Below are positions 11,545 through 26,500 of a stretch of DNA of 64,000 nucleotides, in pieces. The notes beneath the pieces were generated by a model. It did not search any database, was not told where the DNA came from, and worked only from the letters and a program-made list of their open reading frames with translations. The position numbers and the translations under genes were made by a program. The DNA is from Xestospongia muta. Taxonomy: Eukaryota; Porifera; Demospongiae; Haplosclerida; Petrosiidae. The DNA lies in assembly GCA_963693285.1 (NCBI GenBank), contig OY848917.1, positions 25,540,745-25,604,744 of the forward strand. Reading direction: 5' to 3'. Position 1 is the first letter of the stretch. Each line of letters begins with the position of its first letter.

Positions 11545-14500
11545 CTTTAAAGAAAATGTAAGTATAAGACAATAGTTAAACATTTCCTTATAACATAAAT
11601 ATCTTTTAAATTATGATGGTCATAATTATGTTAAAATTATATAGTGAGTCATATTGCTAGTAAAAATACCTGATACACAAATGGTCCCTTGAGGTTGTGA
11701 TCCAGCTGGACATGAGCAGCTAAATCCACCTGGGATATTCTGACAAATCTGATGTCTGGGACAAACTGGCTCTTCATTTATAAATGCTTGAAAACACTCA
11801 TCAATATCTACATTTGTAATTAAAATGTTAATTTAATATAATTGTATATAACACTGACCTTTACAAGTCAATCCATCTATATTAAGAGTATAGCCAGTAT
11901 TACATTCACAGCTAAAGCTACCATAATTATTAATACAGTGTTGTTCACAAGGATTAGTTGATGTATTACATTCATTGATATCTGTAGAAATGGACATATT
12001 TAGCACTAATAATTTACCATTATGTCATTGGTCAATTAACGTTATATTCGTAATTATTATAGATTGATTAAATTATAGTGAAGTTCTAAATAATGTCCTT
12101 ACCATTACAATTTGATCTGTTAGAATCCAAGACATAACCACTGTAACAAGAACATATCTCCATTGATGATCCAACATTCAGTGCACATAGTTGCTCACAT
12201 TTATTGTTATTTGAACATTTTCTTTCAGGATCAACTGGGAAAATTTATATGAAAAAATGCATTCATTACTACATTGCATTTATAGACATTAGTCATGTTA
12301 ATACACTACAAAATAAGATTTAGAAAAATATTTGTGATCTCAAATGATAATAAATAATCTCAATTTGTTCAAAATTAATTAACTGTGGTCACTAAATGGA
12401 TTGAATAGACATAATAGCTTACCAATACAAGTTCGATTATCATTTTGCAAAATAAATCCATTGTTGCATGAACAATTGAATGAACCAAGTGTGTTTACAC
12501 AAATTTGTTGACAGTTATGGAGAAATTGTGAGCATTCATCAATATCTGATTACAAAAAGAACAGAAATATACATGAATTGTTGGGAAATAATAGTGCAAA
12601 TATTTGTAGTACTTACCATTACATGTGCTTTTATCACCAGTCAGTTCATAACCTGAATTACATTGGCATTCATAACTACCAATATTGTTAACACATCTCT
12701 GAGAACATAAACCTGACAGAGTTACATTAGCACATTCATCAATATCTTCAATTAAAACAAAAGAATTATTAATGATAATAAAATTATAGTAATGAATTGG
12801 ACATACCAATACAAGCACTTCCATCTCCTGTGTATCCTAAAGGACAAGGAGGGCATACTCCTCCAACAGCAGGGGCTTTGTTGTCCATACATGCAGCATT
12901 ATTAAAACACGAAATGTCACTACAACCATCAGCATCATTTTCACAAAATTCTCCATCAAAAGCTATGTTGAATAAGAAAATCTTAATAGTTTATTTTTCT
13001 GTGAAATTCATTTCTATATACCTTCATTACAGTCACAGAGAAATATAAGAGGATTACTGGATGTTTTTATTACACCCTCAATTATACAAATTCCTCCATT
13101 TTGGCAGCCACAAATACGTATCTTCAGAGAAAAAGAATTATTTTTTTTGTTGATTTACTAATAATATGACTAGGTACCAAAAAATATATCAAAACATTTT
13201 AGCATAAGTATGCTGAAATCAATTTTACTGTAATTATAAAATAACAATAATTACATAATATTTACTTGTGGCTGGATTGCTCCCAGTGAATCTCTTGCTA
13301 TAACAGTAATAGTTAAATCTTCAATTATTGTTGATATTACGATACTCAATGTGTAAATTGATTCTGAATTCTCAAAGGTGTATTCATCTGGTAAATTACC
13401 ATCAACTGTAACATTAAATGTATCTCCAGGATCTGTTATATTCATAATAAATTTTGATGTATTATTAATAGTTACTATAAATTGTTCATTTGCTTCAATG
13501 AGAGGAGCAGAGTTGTCTATGAGAGTCAAGAATAGGAGAAGGTACAGTTTAAATATACATGTTACTAAGTATTACTTACTAGCAATTTTTAGATTTTCTT
13601 CATTTTCTTCCAATGTTTTTTGAGTGTTTTGTGCTAGTTCTCTGTTACCAGTCTGACTGTAATCAAATATACACTGTATATTTTGTTGTCCTCCACACAC
13701 ATCCTCTGCTTTTTTACGTGTGACATTAGTTCATCAAGAAACAAAGGTTTGTGATCTGGAACTGAAAAATTGGCCACACTCTCTCCTTTTGGATAATAAA
13801 ACAAGCTCTCATCTTTTGTAAGTTGCCCTGTATGAAATTTTATCAATATTTATCAATTCACTGATCAATCCATCTGTTTATCCATACAATCATTCTCTAT
13901 ATTATCATTATTATATTCAACATATGGATGATCAATAGACAGGTAGATAGATGAATGGATATATCAGCTATCTATCCATCCCTTTATCTATACATATGTT
14001 AAATCTCCATCCATCAATCCCTCCATTCATTCATTACATGACTGTCCAAACGTATGTAATATTCGATCTGATGTATCATCTGATAACACAGTTCCATTAC
14101 GATAAACAAACTCATTAGTATTATCTCCATCAATATTACCAAGGAGACCTCTAACGTCTGTATTGTTTAGTAAACTTTGTGGAACTAAAACATTAAAAGA
14201 GAGTAAACCAACTCTTAATGTCACATTAACTGCCACATCATTTGAGAATACTACTCTAACAGTGTCATCTGCTACTCTTTTTAGGAAGACACTGTCATAT
14301 CTTATGATACTATTAACAGTTGTGACATTGACGGAGATGTCAGAACCATTGATCAGAATCACTAATTTATTGTCTTTTCCAATTTCAAACTATATAGTAA
14401 TAAAGTATATCAAAAGGAATTATATCAAAGGTCAATTTTATAAATACCTGAACTCTTTCTTTCAATTCATTATCCCTACCATGACCACCCATAGCAACAG

Positions 14501-17500
14501 CTGAGAAGATTGTGGCTGTTGAGTTAGTTGTATTACCAGTGGCCAGAGTGGTCCTACCCTGCAGTTCAAACTGTCCTGTGATACGTGTCATTACATATTC
14601 TCCCAGTCCATTAAAAGTATAAGAACGTCCATCCAGTGTTGTAATATGGGGATCACCAAAATTCCAAGCTGTAATAAAATGTTCAGTTTAATTTGTAACC
14701 TTATAAAGCAATTATTCAGCTTTAGTTTTTAATATGTTTTATTAAGACACTAATATTAGCTGTGAATTTTTATTTTGTATAAGTTATAGCTGTAAATAAT
14801 ACAATTTACATAAACTATATTTACATATTATTGCTACCTGTAAAACTTACAAAAAAAGAAAGGAGATACATTGTAACAAAGCAGTCTTGGACGTTGACTG
14901 CGATACACATCACAAAGAGCACTGTCTACACAACAAACATGTCTAAAGTTTTCATCAAATTGAGCATATGAAGTTGGAAAAGTGAAGGGATTATATAGAG
15001 CCACTCGACTTGCTGAAGATCCTTCATTGATTCTAAACCCAAATATTCTGTGAAATTAAAAATGAAATATATATTAATTTTTAAATGTATAATTGTGCTA
15101 CATTAAATAAATTGATATAATGACACATAATATTCACAACTTACGTATTGTAACAACAAACTCCACTGATTCCAAATCTGTAGTTAGCATAGCATTCAAT
15201 ATTTGAACCTTCATAGCCTATAAAAAACCATCTAAAATCAAAGAGTAGGACAACCAATTGACAAGGACATGTTTGGGCAAATGAAAAGCGAGATATAAAA
15301 AAAGGAATTGAAGATCCATGAAGTAGTACATCATTGTTTCTTGCTTCAAAGCATCTTTGGCTAGCATCTATCAATAGTATATAAATAATCTGTTTCACAG
15401 TACACAATATTATATGAATAAATGCAAAATATATTGAGATGCACAAGTAAGTAGCCATGTCCTACATAAAATTAAACATTTCATTGCATACCTTTTTCAT
15501 TATTGAAAAAATACACAATATTGGAGAAGCTACAATCTCTATTCAAGCAATCCAAAGTACCACTAATGTAATTTCTTCTTCCAGATAGAGGGTGGTTATC
15601 AAAACCAAAACCAGGTACATTATAACCAATAGTTGATGTGTAATAGAATGTATCCCATTTAAGATCACCACATTTGTAAGTATAGATTACATAAGTTGAT
15701 GATACATGATCTGTAATAATAATGGCTTGAAATGTATTTGTCTATAAAAAGAAAAGGACATAAAGAAGGACAATAGAAATTGATTGAAAAAAGCATAGCT
15801 TTACCTTATTTAGCAGTGTCCAGGTATCATCAGTATAGAAATGTGGATAACGAGTAGCAAAACTATGTGGATATGCATGAATACTTCTCCATTCAACTAC
15901 AATCATCCACACTCCATTGAAAGGGACATTGTATTTCTTTTGTATGAAATGATTAACTTCATCAAGAGTTGGTTGATCAGCAATGTTCTCATCATCAAAC
16001 ACTTGATAGCATACGTTACCTTTGAATAAAGTAAGATAAATGTATGTAGTCATAGTTATCATAAGAAGCACATTAATTTGAATTGCAAGTCTACCAAAAT
16101 GATTTAAAATAATGTAACAAATACATTACTATTACTTAATGAAATCATGACAGGATAATACTAGTAATAGACTGAGAGGTTAAAGTTTCAAATTGATAGT
16201 ATTTCCTGTCATAATTGCATTCATCACACATGCTATTAATAATATTTGGTAAGGTAAACCTCAAAAATTACCAGAAATGTTCATGTCATAAAAGTTCCAC
16301 AATGGAGCAAAGACATAAGAAGACTTTATAAGGGGACTTAAGGAAGGAAACAGAGATGGTTGATAAAATAGAAATCTTCTCTTTAAAGAGATAACTCCAT
16401 TGTAGTTTACCTGGTAAATTGAAGTTAAGGTAACATTTACTTACAAACAATTACTTACAACAATTACTTACAAACAATGAAGTATGAGTTCTGGCACCTA
16501 TTTTAAGTCCTCTCCTTGGATTTATTTGTCTGGACGAGAACATTGTTGACCTAAGACATGTTGGGCTAGTTAGTTTAATGTATGATAGAACACTACTACA
16601 AATATCTGGAGTTGGTGATGGAGTTGGTAAGAATATAAATGATGATGATAGTTCATTAGGTGATGATAGTGAAGGTGATGGTTGTTCAGATGTTGCTGAT
16701 GTTAATAGTGATGACAATATTGAAGATGATGGAGATGCTTTGTCAGATGACATTGTTGTAGATAATAATTGTTTCTCAAATGACAATAAAGGTGATGGTT
16801 TTTCTAATATTCTTGACAATGATGATGATATTGAAGTTGATGAAAATGTTTTTTCAGATGATGATATTATACGTGATAATAAAGGTTCCTCAGATGATGA
16901 TAGTTCATTAGATGATAATAGTAAAGGTGATGGTTGTTCAGATGATAATGTTGTAGCTGATAACAATGGTTTCTTAGATGATGATAGTTTATTAGGTGAC
17001 AGTAGTGAAGGTGATGTTTTTTCAGATGTTCCTGATGGTGATGACGATATTGAAGGTGATGAGGATGTTCTTTTGGCTGACACAATTGTATGCGATAATA
17101 ATTGTTCCAGAGTTGATGATAGTTTATTAGGTGACAATAGAGAGGGTGATAGTCTTTCAGAAGATGACGATGTTAATAATGATGATGATACTGAAGGTAA
17201 TGCGGATGCTTTTTCAGATAACAATATTGTTTGTGATAACAACTTTTCCACAGATGATGATGGTTCTTTTGATGATGATAGTAAAAAAGGTAAGGTTTTT
17301 CAGATGACAATGAAGGTGAAGACATTAGTAATACAAACAGTATTGTTGAATAATTAAAAGATAAATGTGTTAAAAAGTCTGGCAATAGTTCATATTTGTA
17401 ACTTATTTTGAATGTATAGGATCTGAATGTAACCAATTGATATGGAAGGTTAATGCTAAATCATTGATAATACAAATGTTTGCATTTAGTAAAACATTTA

Positions 17501-20500
17501 ATTAGGGTATTGCTGTTGATAAAAGCAAGCTAATACTTACTTGAGTTAAAGCAAATATATTATGAATTTATTGAAAATCATCTTATTCCTGAGTTTCAAT
17601 TTATTATCTTTATAAAAGCTAGCATATAATGTAGTACAGTCCTTATTGTTTGGCTATGAGGTGTGAAAGTGCACACTGTAAAAATTGATTTATTGAGTTA
17701 ACCAATATATTGATATACAGGTTGCATGCAGCAAACATATTATGATGTAAAAGTAAACACTTTTTAATAACTAATTCACTACTAGCTACATAAACAGTAG
17801 TACATCAGTAATACAAAATAGTGTTATGTTTACTTTTACATCATATTAACATTTCTACATGCAGCCTGTATAATAGTATATTGGTTAAATTAACCAATCA
17901 CTTTTTACAGCGCATATATTTACCTAGATTAGTATTTGGAGTAGGTGTCGCAATAAAATCACCTAGGTATGAAGGACTTGTTGGAAGAAGTGTATTACTT
18001 GTCAGTGGAATTGAAGAATTTGGTTCTACAAGAACAAGATAAATAATTTATATCAATATATTAAAAAAGAAATCTGAACATGAAAATGAAGTATATGTGA
18101 ATCAATGGTTAATAATAATATATATTATAAACTAATAATTTCCAAATAAATACAAGAATTGATTATAATAGTTATAACTATATAATTACAATATGGCATA
18201 ATTTGACAAACCAATGATAAAAAAGAGTAAAAATGGCAAAAATGTGATACAACACAAAAAATCAGGAATCAATAGCAGTGCTATTAAGTTAAGTTACTTG
18301 CTCTAAAACAAACTAGAATCACAACAATGCTAAAATGCATTTTAAAAAGCAATTTCATGCATTAAAGCAACATTAAAACCTACATTGCCTTACTTTAAGC
18401 ATTTATAAATTATTTCAAATATATATATATATATAAGTTATAATGCAAAGCAAAATTACTTTTGTTAATTTCTCACCATTTAGATTATAAACTACATTTG
18501 ACCATACAGATGATGGATAATTAAGACAGTCAATATCAGTAACTGTTCTCTTTCTGGAAAATGGATGGTTTTTAAAATGGCTTTGTCCAGCACTATAGCC
18601 AATTGTTGCATTGTGACTAGTCCATTGTAAAAGGTTACATTTATAAGTAAATATAGCATAAGAAATTGATTCTTGAGATGCAACCACAACCTGGAATGTG
18701 TTTGTCTAAAGGAGAATATTATACATATTTTGAACAGTATTGGATACTTACTTGTGTACAATCTCTGTTTGCAAGTGGGCAGACATTCACCCACTTTGCT
18801 ATAAGCACCCAGTTTAAATTCAATTCAATATTTTGGCTTAACTTTAAAAATGTTTCAATTCGATTGATAATACTTGAACCATTTTCTGGAGTGAAAACAC
18901 CATACTCAGCTATTCCTGTATTTGTCAATATGATATCATCCCAAAATGGAGCTATTACTACTGTGGATGAGAGTGGGAATGACACTGGAAAATAGTCTAT
19001 AAATGATGTTCCGAAACTCAGTAGACCATTTGAGCTTATCTATAAAGTTAAAAGTTATGGTGCAAAATGTGGAAATAAAATCTCACATATGAGGTAAGAA
19101 AAGTGAGTTCTCCAAAATGAAATGCAGAAGGAAGTCTGATTAGCCTAGAGTCATCATCGACATTACTAAACATGTTGGTATATGGACTTAGATCAAAAAA
19201 AGTCAAGAATTCAGATCCAGTTCCAGATCCAGACTGTACAAATTCAGATCCTAAAAAAATTGTTAGTAGTGATACATAAACAACAATAATACAAAAGCAA
19301 CAATTTACACTTAGGTATAACACACACATACATAATTGTGCTTTAAGCTCTAAATTGTACATACTGAAAATTCAAGGTCTTTCATACAATTTTAGTCTGA
19401 TAAAATAATAGCATCCATGAATACTAAATGTTGGAGTCATTGGAGATACGCAACAACCACAATAGTCGATATATCTGAACCAAAACCTACGTACTATTTA
19501 TTGCATTTACCTGGTGTAACAGTTAGTGTAGGTATGACTATTGTCGATGATGAATTAGTTGCAAATGAACTTAAAGTACTTGCTGGATGAAGTACTGAAC
19601 TTGTGGGTGGAAGCAGTTTTTCACCAGTATTTGTTGGATTCATCATAGGAGTGATTGTAGATAATGCAGAATAACTGTTGACAGGTAAACAGCCAATTTC
19701 AGCTATATCACTACAACAGCGTCTTAAATCATAACAGGATTGATCACAATAGCAACCATTATTTCTACAAGTTTGTGACAGAGAAGACACACAGCAACCA
19801 GAATAGTTGAGATTAAGTGTCAAACATGAACCTATAATTAAATGAATGAGAGTATTTAAATCAAAGCATTTACCTAGATTAGTTATTGGTGTAGGTGTGG
19901 CTATATAATCACTTAGGGAGGGACTGAGAACGTACGAAGTAGTTTTTGGTTGAAGTGTATTACTCGTCAGTGGAATTGGAATATTTGGTTCTACATAATA
20001 ATACAAATAATATGAATAATTATATCAAACTAAGAAAACAAAGCACCAATAGTTAATTGTAATTATTTTAAGTCTAAAATGTTTTTTCTAAATTAATACA
20101 GGAATTGATTGTAATGGCAAAGCTTATTGACACAATTTTGTCAACACATTGATACAAAGAGTAGAAATAATAATGTAATCTGACCAAAAAATCTGGAATT
20201 AATATCGGTACTTTAATATGATAAACATACACAATAAAGTTACCTACTCCAACCCAATTGGAATTAAGACAATGCTAAAATGTATATAAAAAGTGAATCT
20301 GTATATTTGACATTTGTTTATCCCTTGCCGAGTGCTTTCCCTTATATTAACCATTTATAAATTACTTCGGAGAAATAAAAGTTACCAATGTGAAGCCCAA
20401 AATACTTTTGTTAATTTCTCACCATTTAGATTATAAACTACATTTGACCATACAGATGATGGATAATTTAGACAGTCAATATCAGTAACTGTTCTCTTTC

Positions 20501-23500
20501 TGGAAAATGGATGGTTTTTAAAATGGCTTTGTCCAGCACTATAGCCAATTGTTGCATTGTGACTAGTCCATTGTAAAAGGTTACATTTATAAGTAAATAT
20601 AGCATAAGAAATTGATTCTTGAGATGCAACCACAACCTGGAATGTGTTTGTCTAAAAGGAGAATATTATACATATTTTGAACTGTATTGGATACTTACTT
20701 GTGTACAATCTCTGTTTGCAAGTGGGCAGACATTCACCCACTTTGCTATAAGCACCCAGTTTAAATTCAATTCAACATTTTGGCTTATCTTTAAAAATGC
20801 TTCAATTTGATTGATAATACTTGAACCATTTTCTGGAGTGAAAACACCATACTCAGCTATTCCTGTATTTGTCAATATGATATCATCCCAAAATGGAGCT
20901 ATTACTACTGTGGATGAGAGTGGGAATGACACTGGAAAATAGTCTATAAATGATGTTCCGAAACTCAGTAGACCATTTGAGCTTATCTATAAAGTATAAA
21001 ATGTTATGGTGCAAAAGTAGAAACAAAATCTCACATATGAGGTAAGAAATGTGAGTCCTCCAAAATGAAATGCTGAAGGAAGTCTGATTAGCCTAGAGGC
21101 ATCATCAACATTACTAAACATGTTGGTATATGGGCTTAAATCAAGAAAAGTCAAGTATTCAGATCCAGTTCCAGATCCAGACTGTTCAAATTCAGATCCT
21201 AAAAAATTGTTAGTAGTGATACAATAACAACAATAATACAAAAGTAACAATTTATACTTAGGTATAACATGCACATACATAACTCTGCTTTAAGCTCTAA
21301 ACTGTATGTACTGAAAATTCAAGGTCTTTCATACAATTTTAGTCTGATAAAATAATAGCATCCATAAATACTAAACGTTGAAGTCATTGGAGACACACAT
21401 CAAGCAGAATAGTCGAGATTAAGTGATAAATCTGAATCCAAAACCTACATTCTGTTTATACTATTTACCTGGTGTAACAGTTAGTGTAGGTAGGACCATA
21501 GTCGATGGTGAATCAGTTGTAAATGAAGTTAAAGTACTTGCTGGATGAACTACAGAACTTGTGAATGGAAGTAGTGTTTCACCAGTTTTAGTTGTAATCC
21601 TCATAAGAGTTGTTGTAGATAATGTAGAGTCACTGATGACAGGAAAACAGCCAATTTCAGCTATATCACTACAACAGCGTCTTAAATCATAACAGGATTG
21701 ATCACAATAGCAACCATTATTTCTACAAGTTTGTGACAGGGAAGACACACAGCAACCAGAATAGTTGAGATTAAGTGTCAAACATGAACCTATAATTAAA
21801 TGAATGAGAGTATTTAAATCAAAGCATTTACCTAGATTAGTTATTGGTGTAGGTGTGGCTATATAATCACTTAGGGAGGGACTGAGAACGTACGAAGTAG
21901 TTTTTGGTTGAAGTGTATTACTCGTCAGTGGAATTGGAATATTTGGTTCTACATAATAATACAAATAATATGAATAATTATATCAAACTAAGAAAACAAA
22001 GCACCAATAGTTAATTGTAATTATTTTAAGTCTAAAATGTTTTTTCTAAATTAATACAAGAATTGATTGTAATGGCAAAGCTTATTGACACAATTTGTCA
22101 ACACATTGATACAAAGAGTAGAAATAATAATGTAATCTGACCAAAAAATCTGGAATTAATATCGGTACTTAAATATGATAAACATACACAATAAAGTTAC
22201 CTACTCCAACCCAATTGGAATTAAGACAATGCTAAAATGTATATAAAAAGTGAATCTGTATATTTGACATTTGTTTATCCCTTGCCGAGTGCTTTCCCTT
22301 ATATTAACCATTTATAAATTACTTCGGAGAAATAAAAGTTACCAATGTGAAGCCCAAAATACTTTTGTTAATTTCTCACCATTTAGATTATAAACTACAT
22401 TTGACCACACAGATGATGGATAATTTAGACAGTCAATATCAGTAACTGTTCTCTTTCTGGAAAATGGATGGTTTTAAAAATGGCTTTGTCCAGCACTATA
22501 GCCAATTGTTGCATTGTGACTAGTCCATTGTAAAAGGTTACATTTATAAGTAAATATAGCATAAGAAATTGATTCTTGAGATGCAACCACAACCTGGAAT
22601 GTGTTTGTCTAAAAGGAGAATATTATACATATTTTGAACAGTATTGGATACTTACTTGTGTACAATCTCTGTTTGCAAATGGGCAGACATTCACCCACTT
22701 TGCTATAAGCACCCAGTTTAAATTCAATTCAATATTTCGGCTTATCTTTAAAAATGCTTCAATTTGATTGATAATACTTGAACCATTTTCTGGAGTGAAA
22801 ACACCATACTCAGCTATTCCTGTATTTGTCAATATGATATCATCCCAAAATGGAGCTATTACTACTGTGGATGAGAGTGGGAATGACAATGGAAAATAGT
22901 CTATAAATGATGTTCCGAAACTCAGTAGACCATTGGAGCTTATCTATAAAGTTAAAAAGTTATGGTGCAAAATGTGGAAATAAAATCTCACATATGAGGT
23001 AAGAAAAGTGAGTTCTCCAAAACGAAATGCAGAAGGAAGTCTGATTAGCCTAGAGTCATCATCAACATTACTAAGCATGTTGGTATATGGACTTAGATCA
23101 AAAAAAGTCAAAAATTCAGATCCAGTTCCAGATCCAGACTGTTCAAATTCAAATCCTAAAAAAATTGTTAGTAGTGATACATAAACAACAATAATACAAA
23201 ACCAACAATTTACACTTAGGTATAACACGCACATACATAATTGTGCTTTAAGCTCTAAATTGTACATACTGAAAATTCAAGGTCTTTCATACAATTTTAG
23301 TCTGATAAAATAATAGCATCCATGAATACTAAATGTTGGAGTCATTGGAGATACGCAACAACCACAATAGTCGATATATCTGAACCAAAACCTACGTATT
23401 ATTTATTGCATTTACCTGGTGTAACAGTTAGTGTAGGTATGACTATTGTCGATGATGAATCAGTTGTAAATGAAGTTAAAGTACTTGCTGGATGAACTAC

Positions 23501-26500
23501 AGAACTTGTGAATGGAAGTAGTGTTTCACCAGTTTTAGTTGTAATCCTCATAAGAGTTGTTGTAGATAATGTAGAGTCACTGATGACAGGAAAACAGCCA
23601 ATTTCAGCTATATCACTACAACAGCGTCTTAAATCATAACAGGATTGATCACAATAGCAACCATTATTTCTACAAGTTTGTGACAGGGAAGACACACAGC
23701 AACCAGAATAGTTGAGATTAAGTGTCAAACATGAACCTATAATTAAATGAATGAGAGTATTTAAATCAAAGCATTTACCTAGATTAGTTATTGGTGTAGG
23801 TGTGGCTATATAATCACTTAGGGAGGGACTGAGAACGTACGAAGTAGTTTTTGGTTGAAGTGTATTACTCGTCAGTGGAATTGGAATATTTGGTTCTACA
23901 TAATAATACAAATAATATGAATAATAATATCAAACTAAGAAAACAAAGCACCAATAGTTAATTGTAATTATTTTAAGTCTAAAATGTTTTTTCTAAATTA
24001 ATACAAGAATTGATTGTAATGGCAAAGCTTATTGACACAATTTGTCAACACATTGATACAAAGAGTAGAAATAATAATGTAATCTGACCAAAAAATCTGG
24101 AATTAATATCGGTACTTAAATATGATAAACATACACAATAAAGTTACCTACTCCAACCCAATTGGAATTAAGACAATGCTAAAATGTATATAAAAAGTGA
24201 ATCTGTATATTTGACATTTGTTTATCCCTTGCCGAGTGCTTTCCCTTATATTAACCATTTATAAATTACTTCGGAGAAATAAAAGTTACCAATGTGAAGC
24301 CCAAAATACTTTTGTTAATTTCTCACCATTTAGATTATAAACTACATTTGACCACACAGATGATGGATAATTTAGACAGTCAATATCAGTAACTGTTCTC
24401 TTTCTGGAAAATGGATGGTTTTAAAAATGGCTTTGTCCAGCACTATAGCCAATTGTTGCATTGTGACTAGTCCATTGTAAAAGGTTACATTTATAAGTAA
24501 ATATAGCATAAGAAATTGATTCTTGAGATGCAACCACAACCTGGAATGTGTTTGTCTAAAAGGAGAATATTATACATATTTTGAACAGTATTGGATACTT
24601 ACTTGTGTACAATCTCTGTTTGCAAATGGGCAGACATTCACCCACTTTGCTATAAGCACCCAGTTTAAATTCAATTCAATATTTTGGCTTATCTTTAAAA
24701 ATGCTTCAATTTGATTGATAATACTTGAACCATTTTCTGGAGTGAAAACACCATACTCAGCTATTCCTGTATTTGTCAATATGATATCATCCCAAAATGG
24801 AGCTATTACTACTGTGGATGAGAGTGGGAATGACAATGGAAAATAGTCTATAAATGATGTTCCGAAACTCAGTAGACCATTTGAGCTTATCTATAAAGTT
24901 AAAAAGCTATGGTGCAAAATGTGGAAATAAAATCTCACATATGAGGTAAGAAAAGTGAGTTCTCCAAAACGAAATGCAGAAGGAAGTCTGATTAGCCTAG
25001 AGTCATCATCAACATTACTAAGCATGTTGGTATATGGACTTAGATCAAAAAAAGTCAAAAATTCAGATCCAGTTCCAGATCCAGACTGTTCAAATTCAAA
25101 TCCTAAAAAAATGGTTAGTAGTGATACATAAACAACAATAATACAAAACCAACAATTTACACTTAGGTATAACACGCACATACATAATTGTGCTTTAAGC
25201 TCTAAATTGTACATACTGAAAATTCAAGGTCTTTCATACAATTTTAGTCTGATAAAATAATAGCATCCATGAATACTAAATGTTGGAGTCATTGGAGATA
25301 CGCAACAACCACAATAGTCGATATATCTGAACCAAAACCTACGTATTATTTATTGCATTTACCTGGTGTAACAGTTAGTGTAGGTATGACTATTGTTGAT
25401 GATGAATTAGTTGCAAATGAACTTAAAGTACTTGCTGGATGAAGTACTGAACTTGTGGATGGAAGCAGTTTTTCACCAGTATTTGTTGGATTCATCATAG
25501 GAGTGATTGAAGATAATGCAGAATAACTGTTGACAGGTAAACAGCCAATTTCAGCTATATCACTACAACAGCGTCTTAAATTATAACAGGATTGATCACA
25601 ATAGCAACCATTATTTCTACAAGTTTGTGACAGGGAAGACACACAGCAACCAGAATAGTTAAGATTAAGTGTCAAACATGAACCTATAATCAAATGAATG
25701 AGAGTATTTAAATCAAAGCATTTACCTAGATTAGTCATTGGTGTGGGTGTGGCTGTATAATCACTTAGGGAGGGACTGAGAACGTACGAAGTAGTTTTTG
25801 GTTGAAGTGTATTACTCGTAAGTGGAGTTGGAATATTTGGTTCTACATAATAATACAAATAATATGAATAATAATATCAAACTAAGAAAACAAAGCACCA
25901 ATAGTTAATTGTAATTATTTTAAGTCTAAAATGTTTTTTCTAAATTAATACAAGAATTGATTGTAATGGCAAAGCTTATTGACACAATTTATCAACACAT
26001 TGATACAAAGAGTAGAAATAATAATGTAATCTGACCAAAAAATCTGGAATTAATATCGGTACTTAAATATGATAAACATACACAATAAAGTTACCTACTC
26101 CAACCCGATTGGAATTAAGACAATGCTAAAATGTATATAAAAAGTGAATCTGTATATTTGACATTTGTTTATCCCTTGCCGAGTGCTTTCCCTTATATTA
26201 ACCATTTATAAATTACTTCGGAGAAATAAAAGTTACCAATGTGAAGCCCAAAATACTTTTGTTAATTTCTCACCATTTAGATTATAAACTACATTTGACC
26301 ACACAGATGATGGATAATTTAGACAGTCAATATCAGTAACTGTTCTTTTTCTGGAAAATGGATGGTTTTTAAAATGGCTTTGTCCAGCACTATAGCCAAT
26401 TGTTGCATTGTGACTAGTCCATTGTAAAAGGTTACATTTATAAGTAAATATAGCATAAGAAATTGATTCTTGAGATGCAACCACAACCTGGAATGTGTTT

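Noticed and set aside
13710..13715. An intron as explanation for the frame change after VWD
   Set aside because: No GT...AG pair near the switch keeps the conserved LDELMSH and AEDVCGG blocks, and an intron of a few bases is not plausible.
16578..17357. 259-codon Asp-rich open frame on the + strand
   Set aside because: It is the mirror of the Ser-rich exon; its composition follows from the sense repeats, and no splice-linked neighbours exist on that strand.
19494..20006. 170-codon continuous frame treated as a separate small SMB gene
   Set aside because: It is two module exons plus a 42-base in-frame intron, part of gene A; its Met-like start lies before a splice acceptor.
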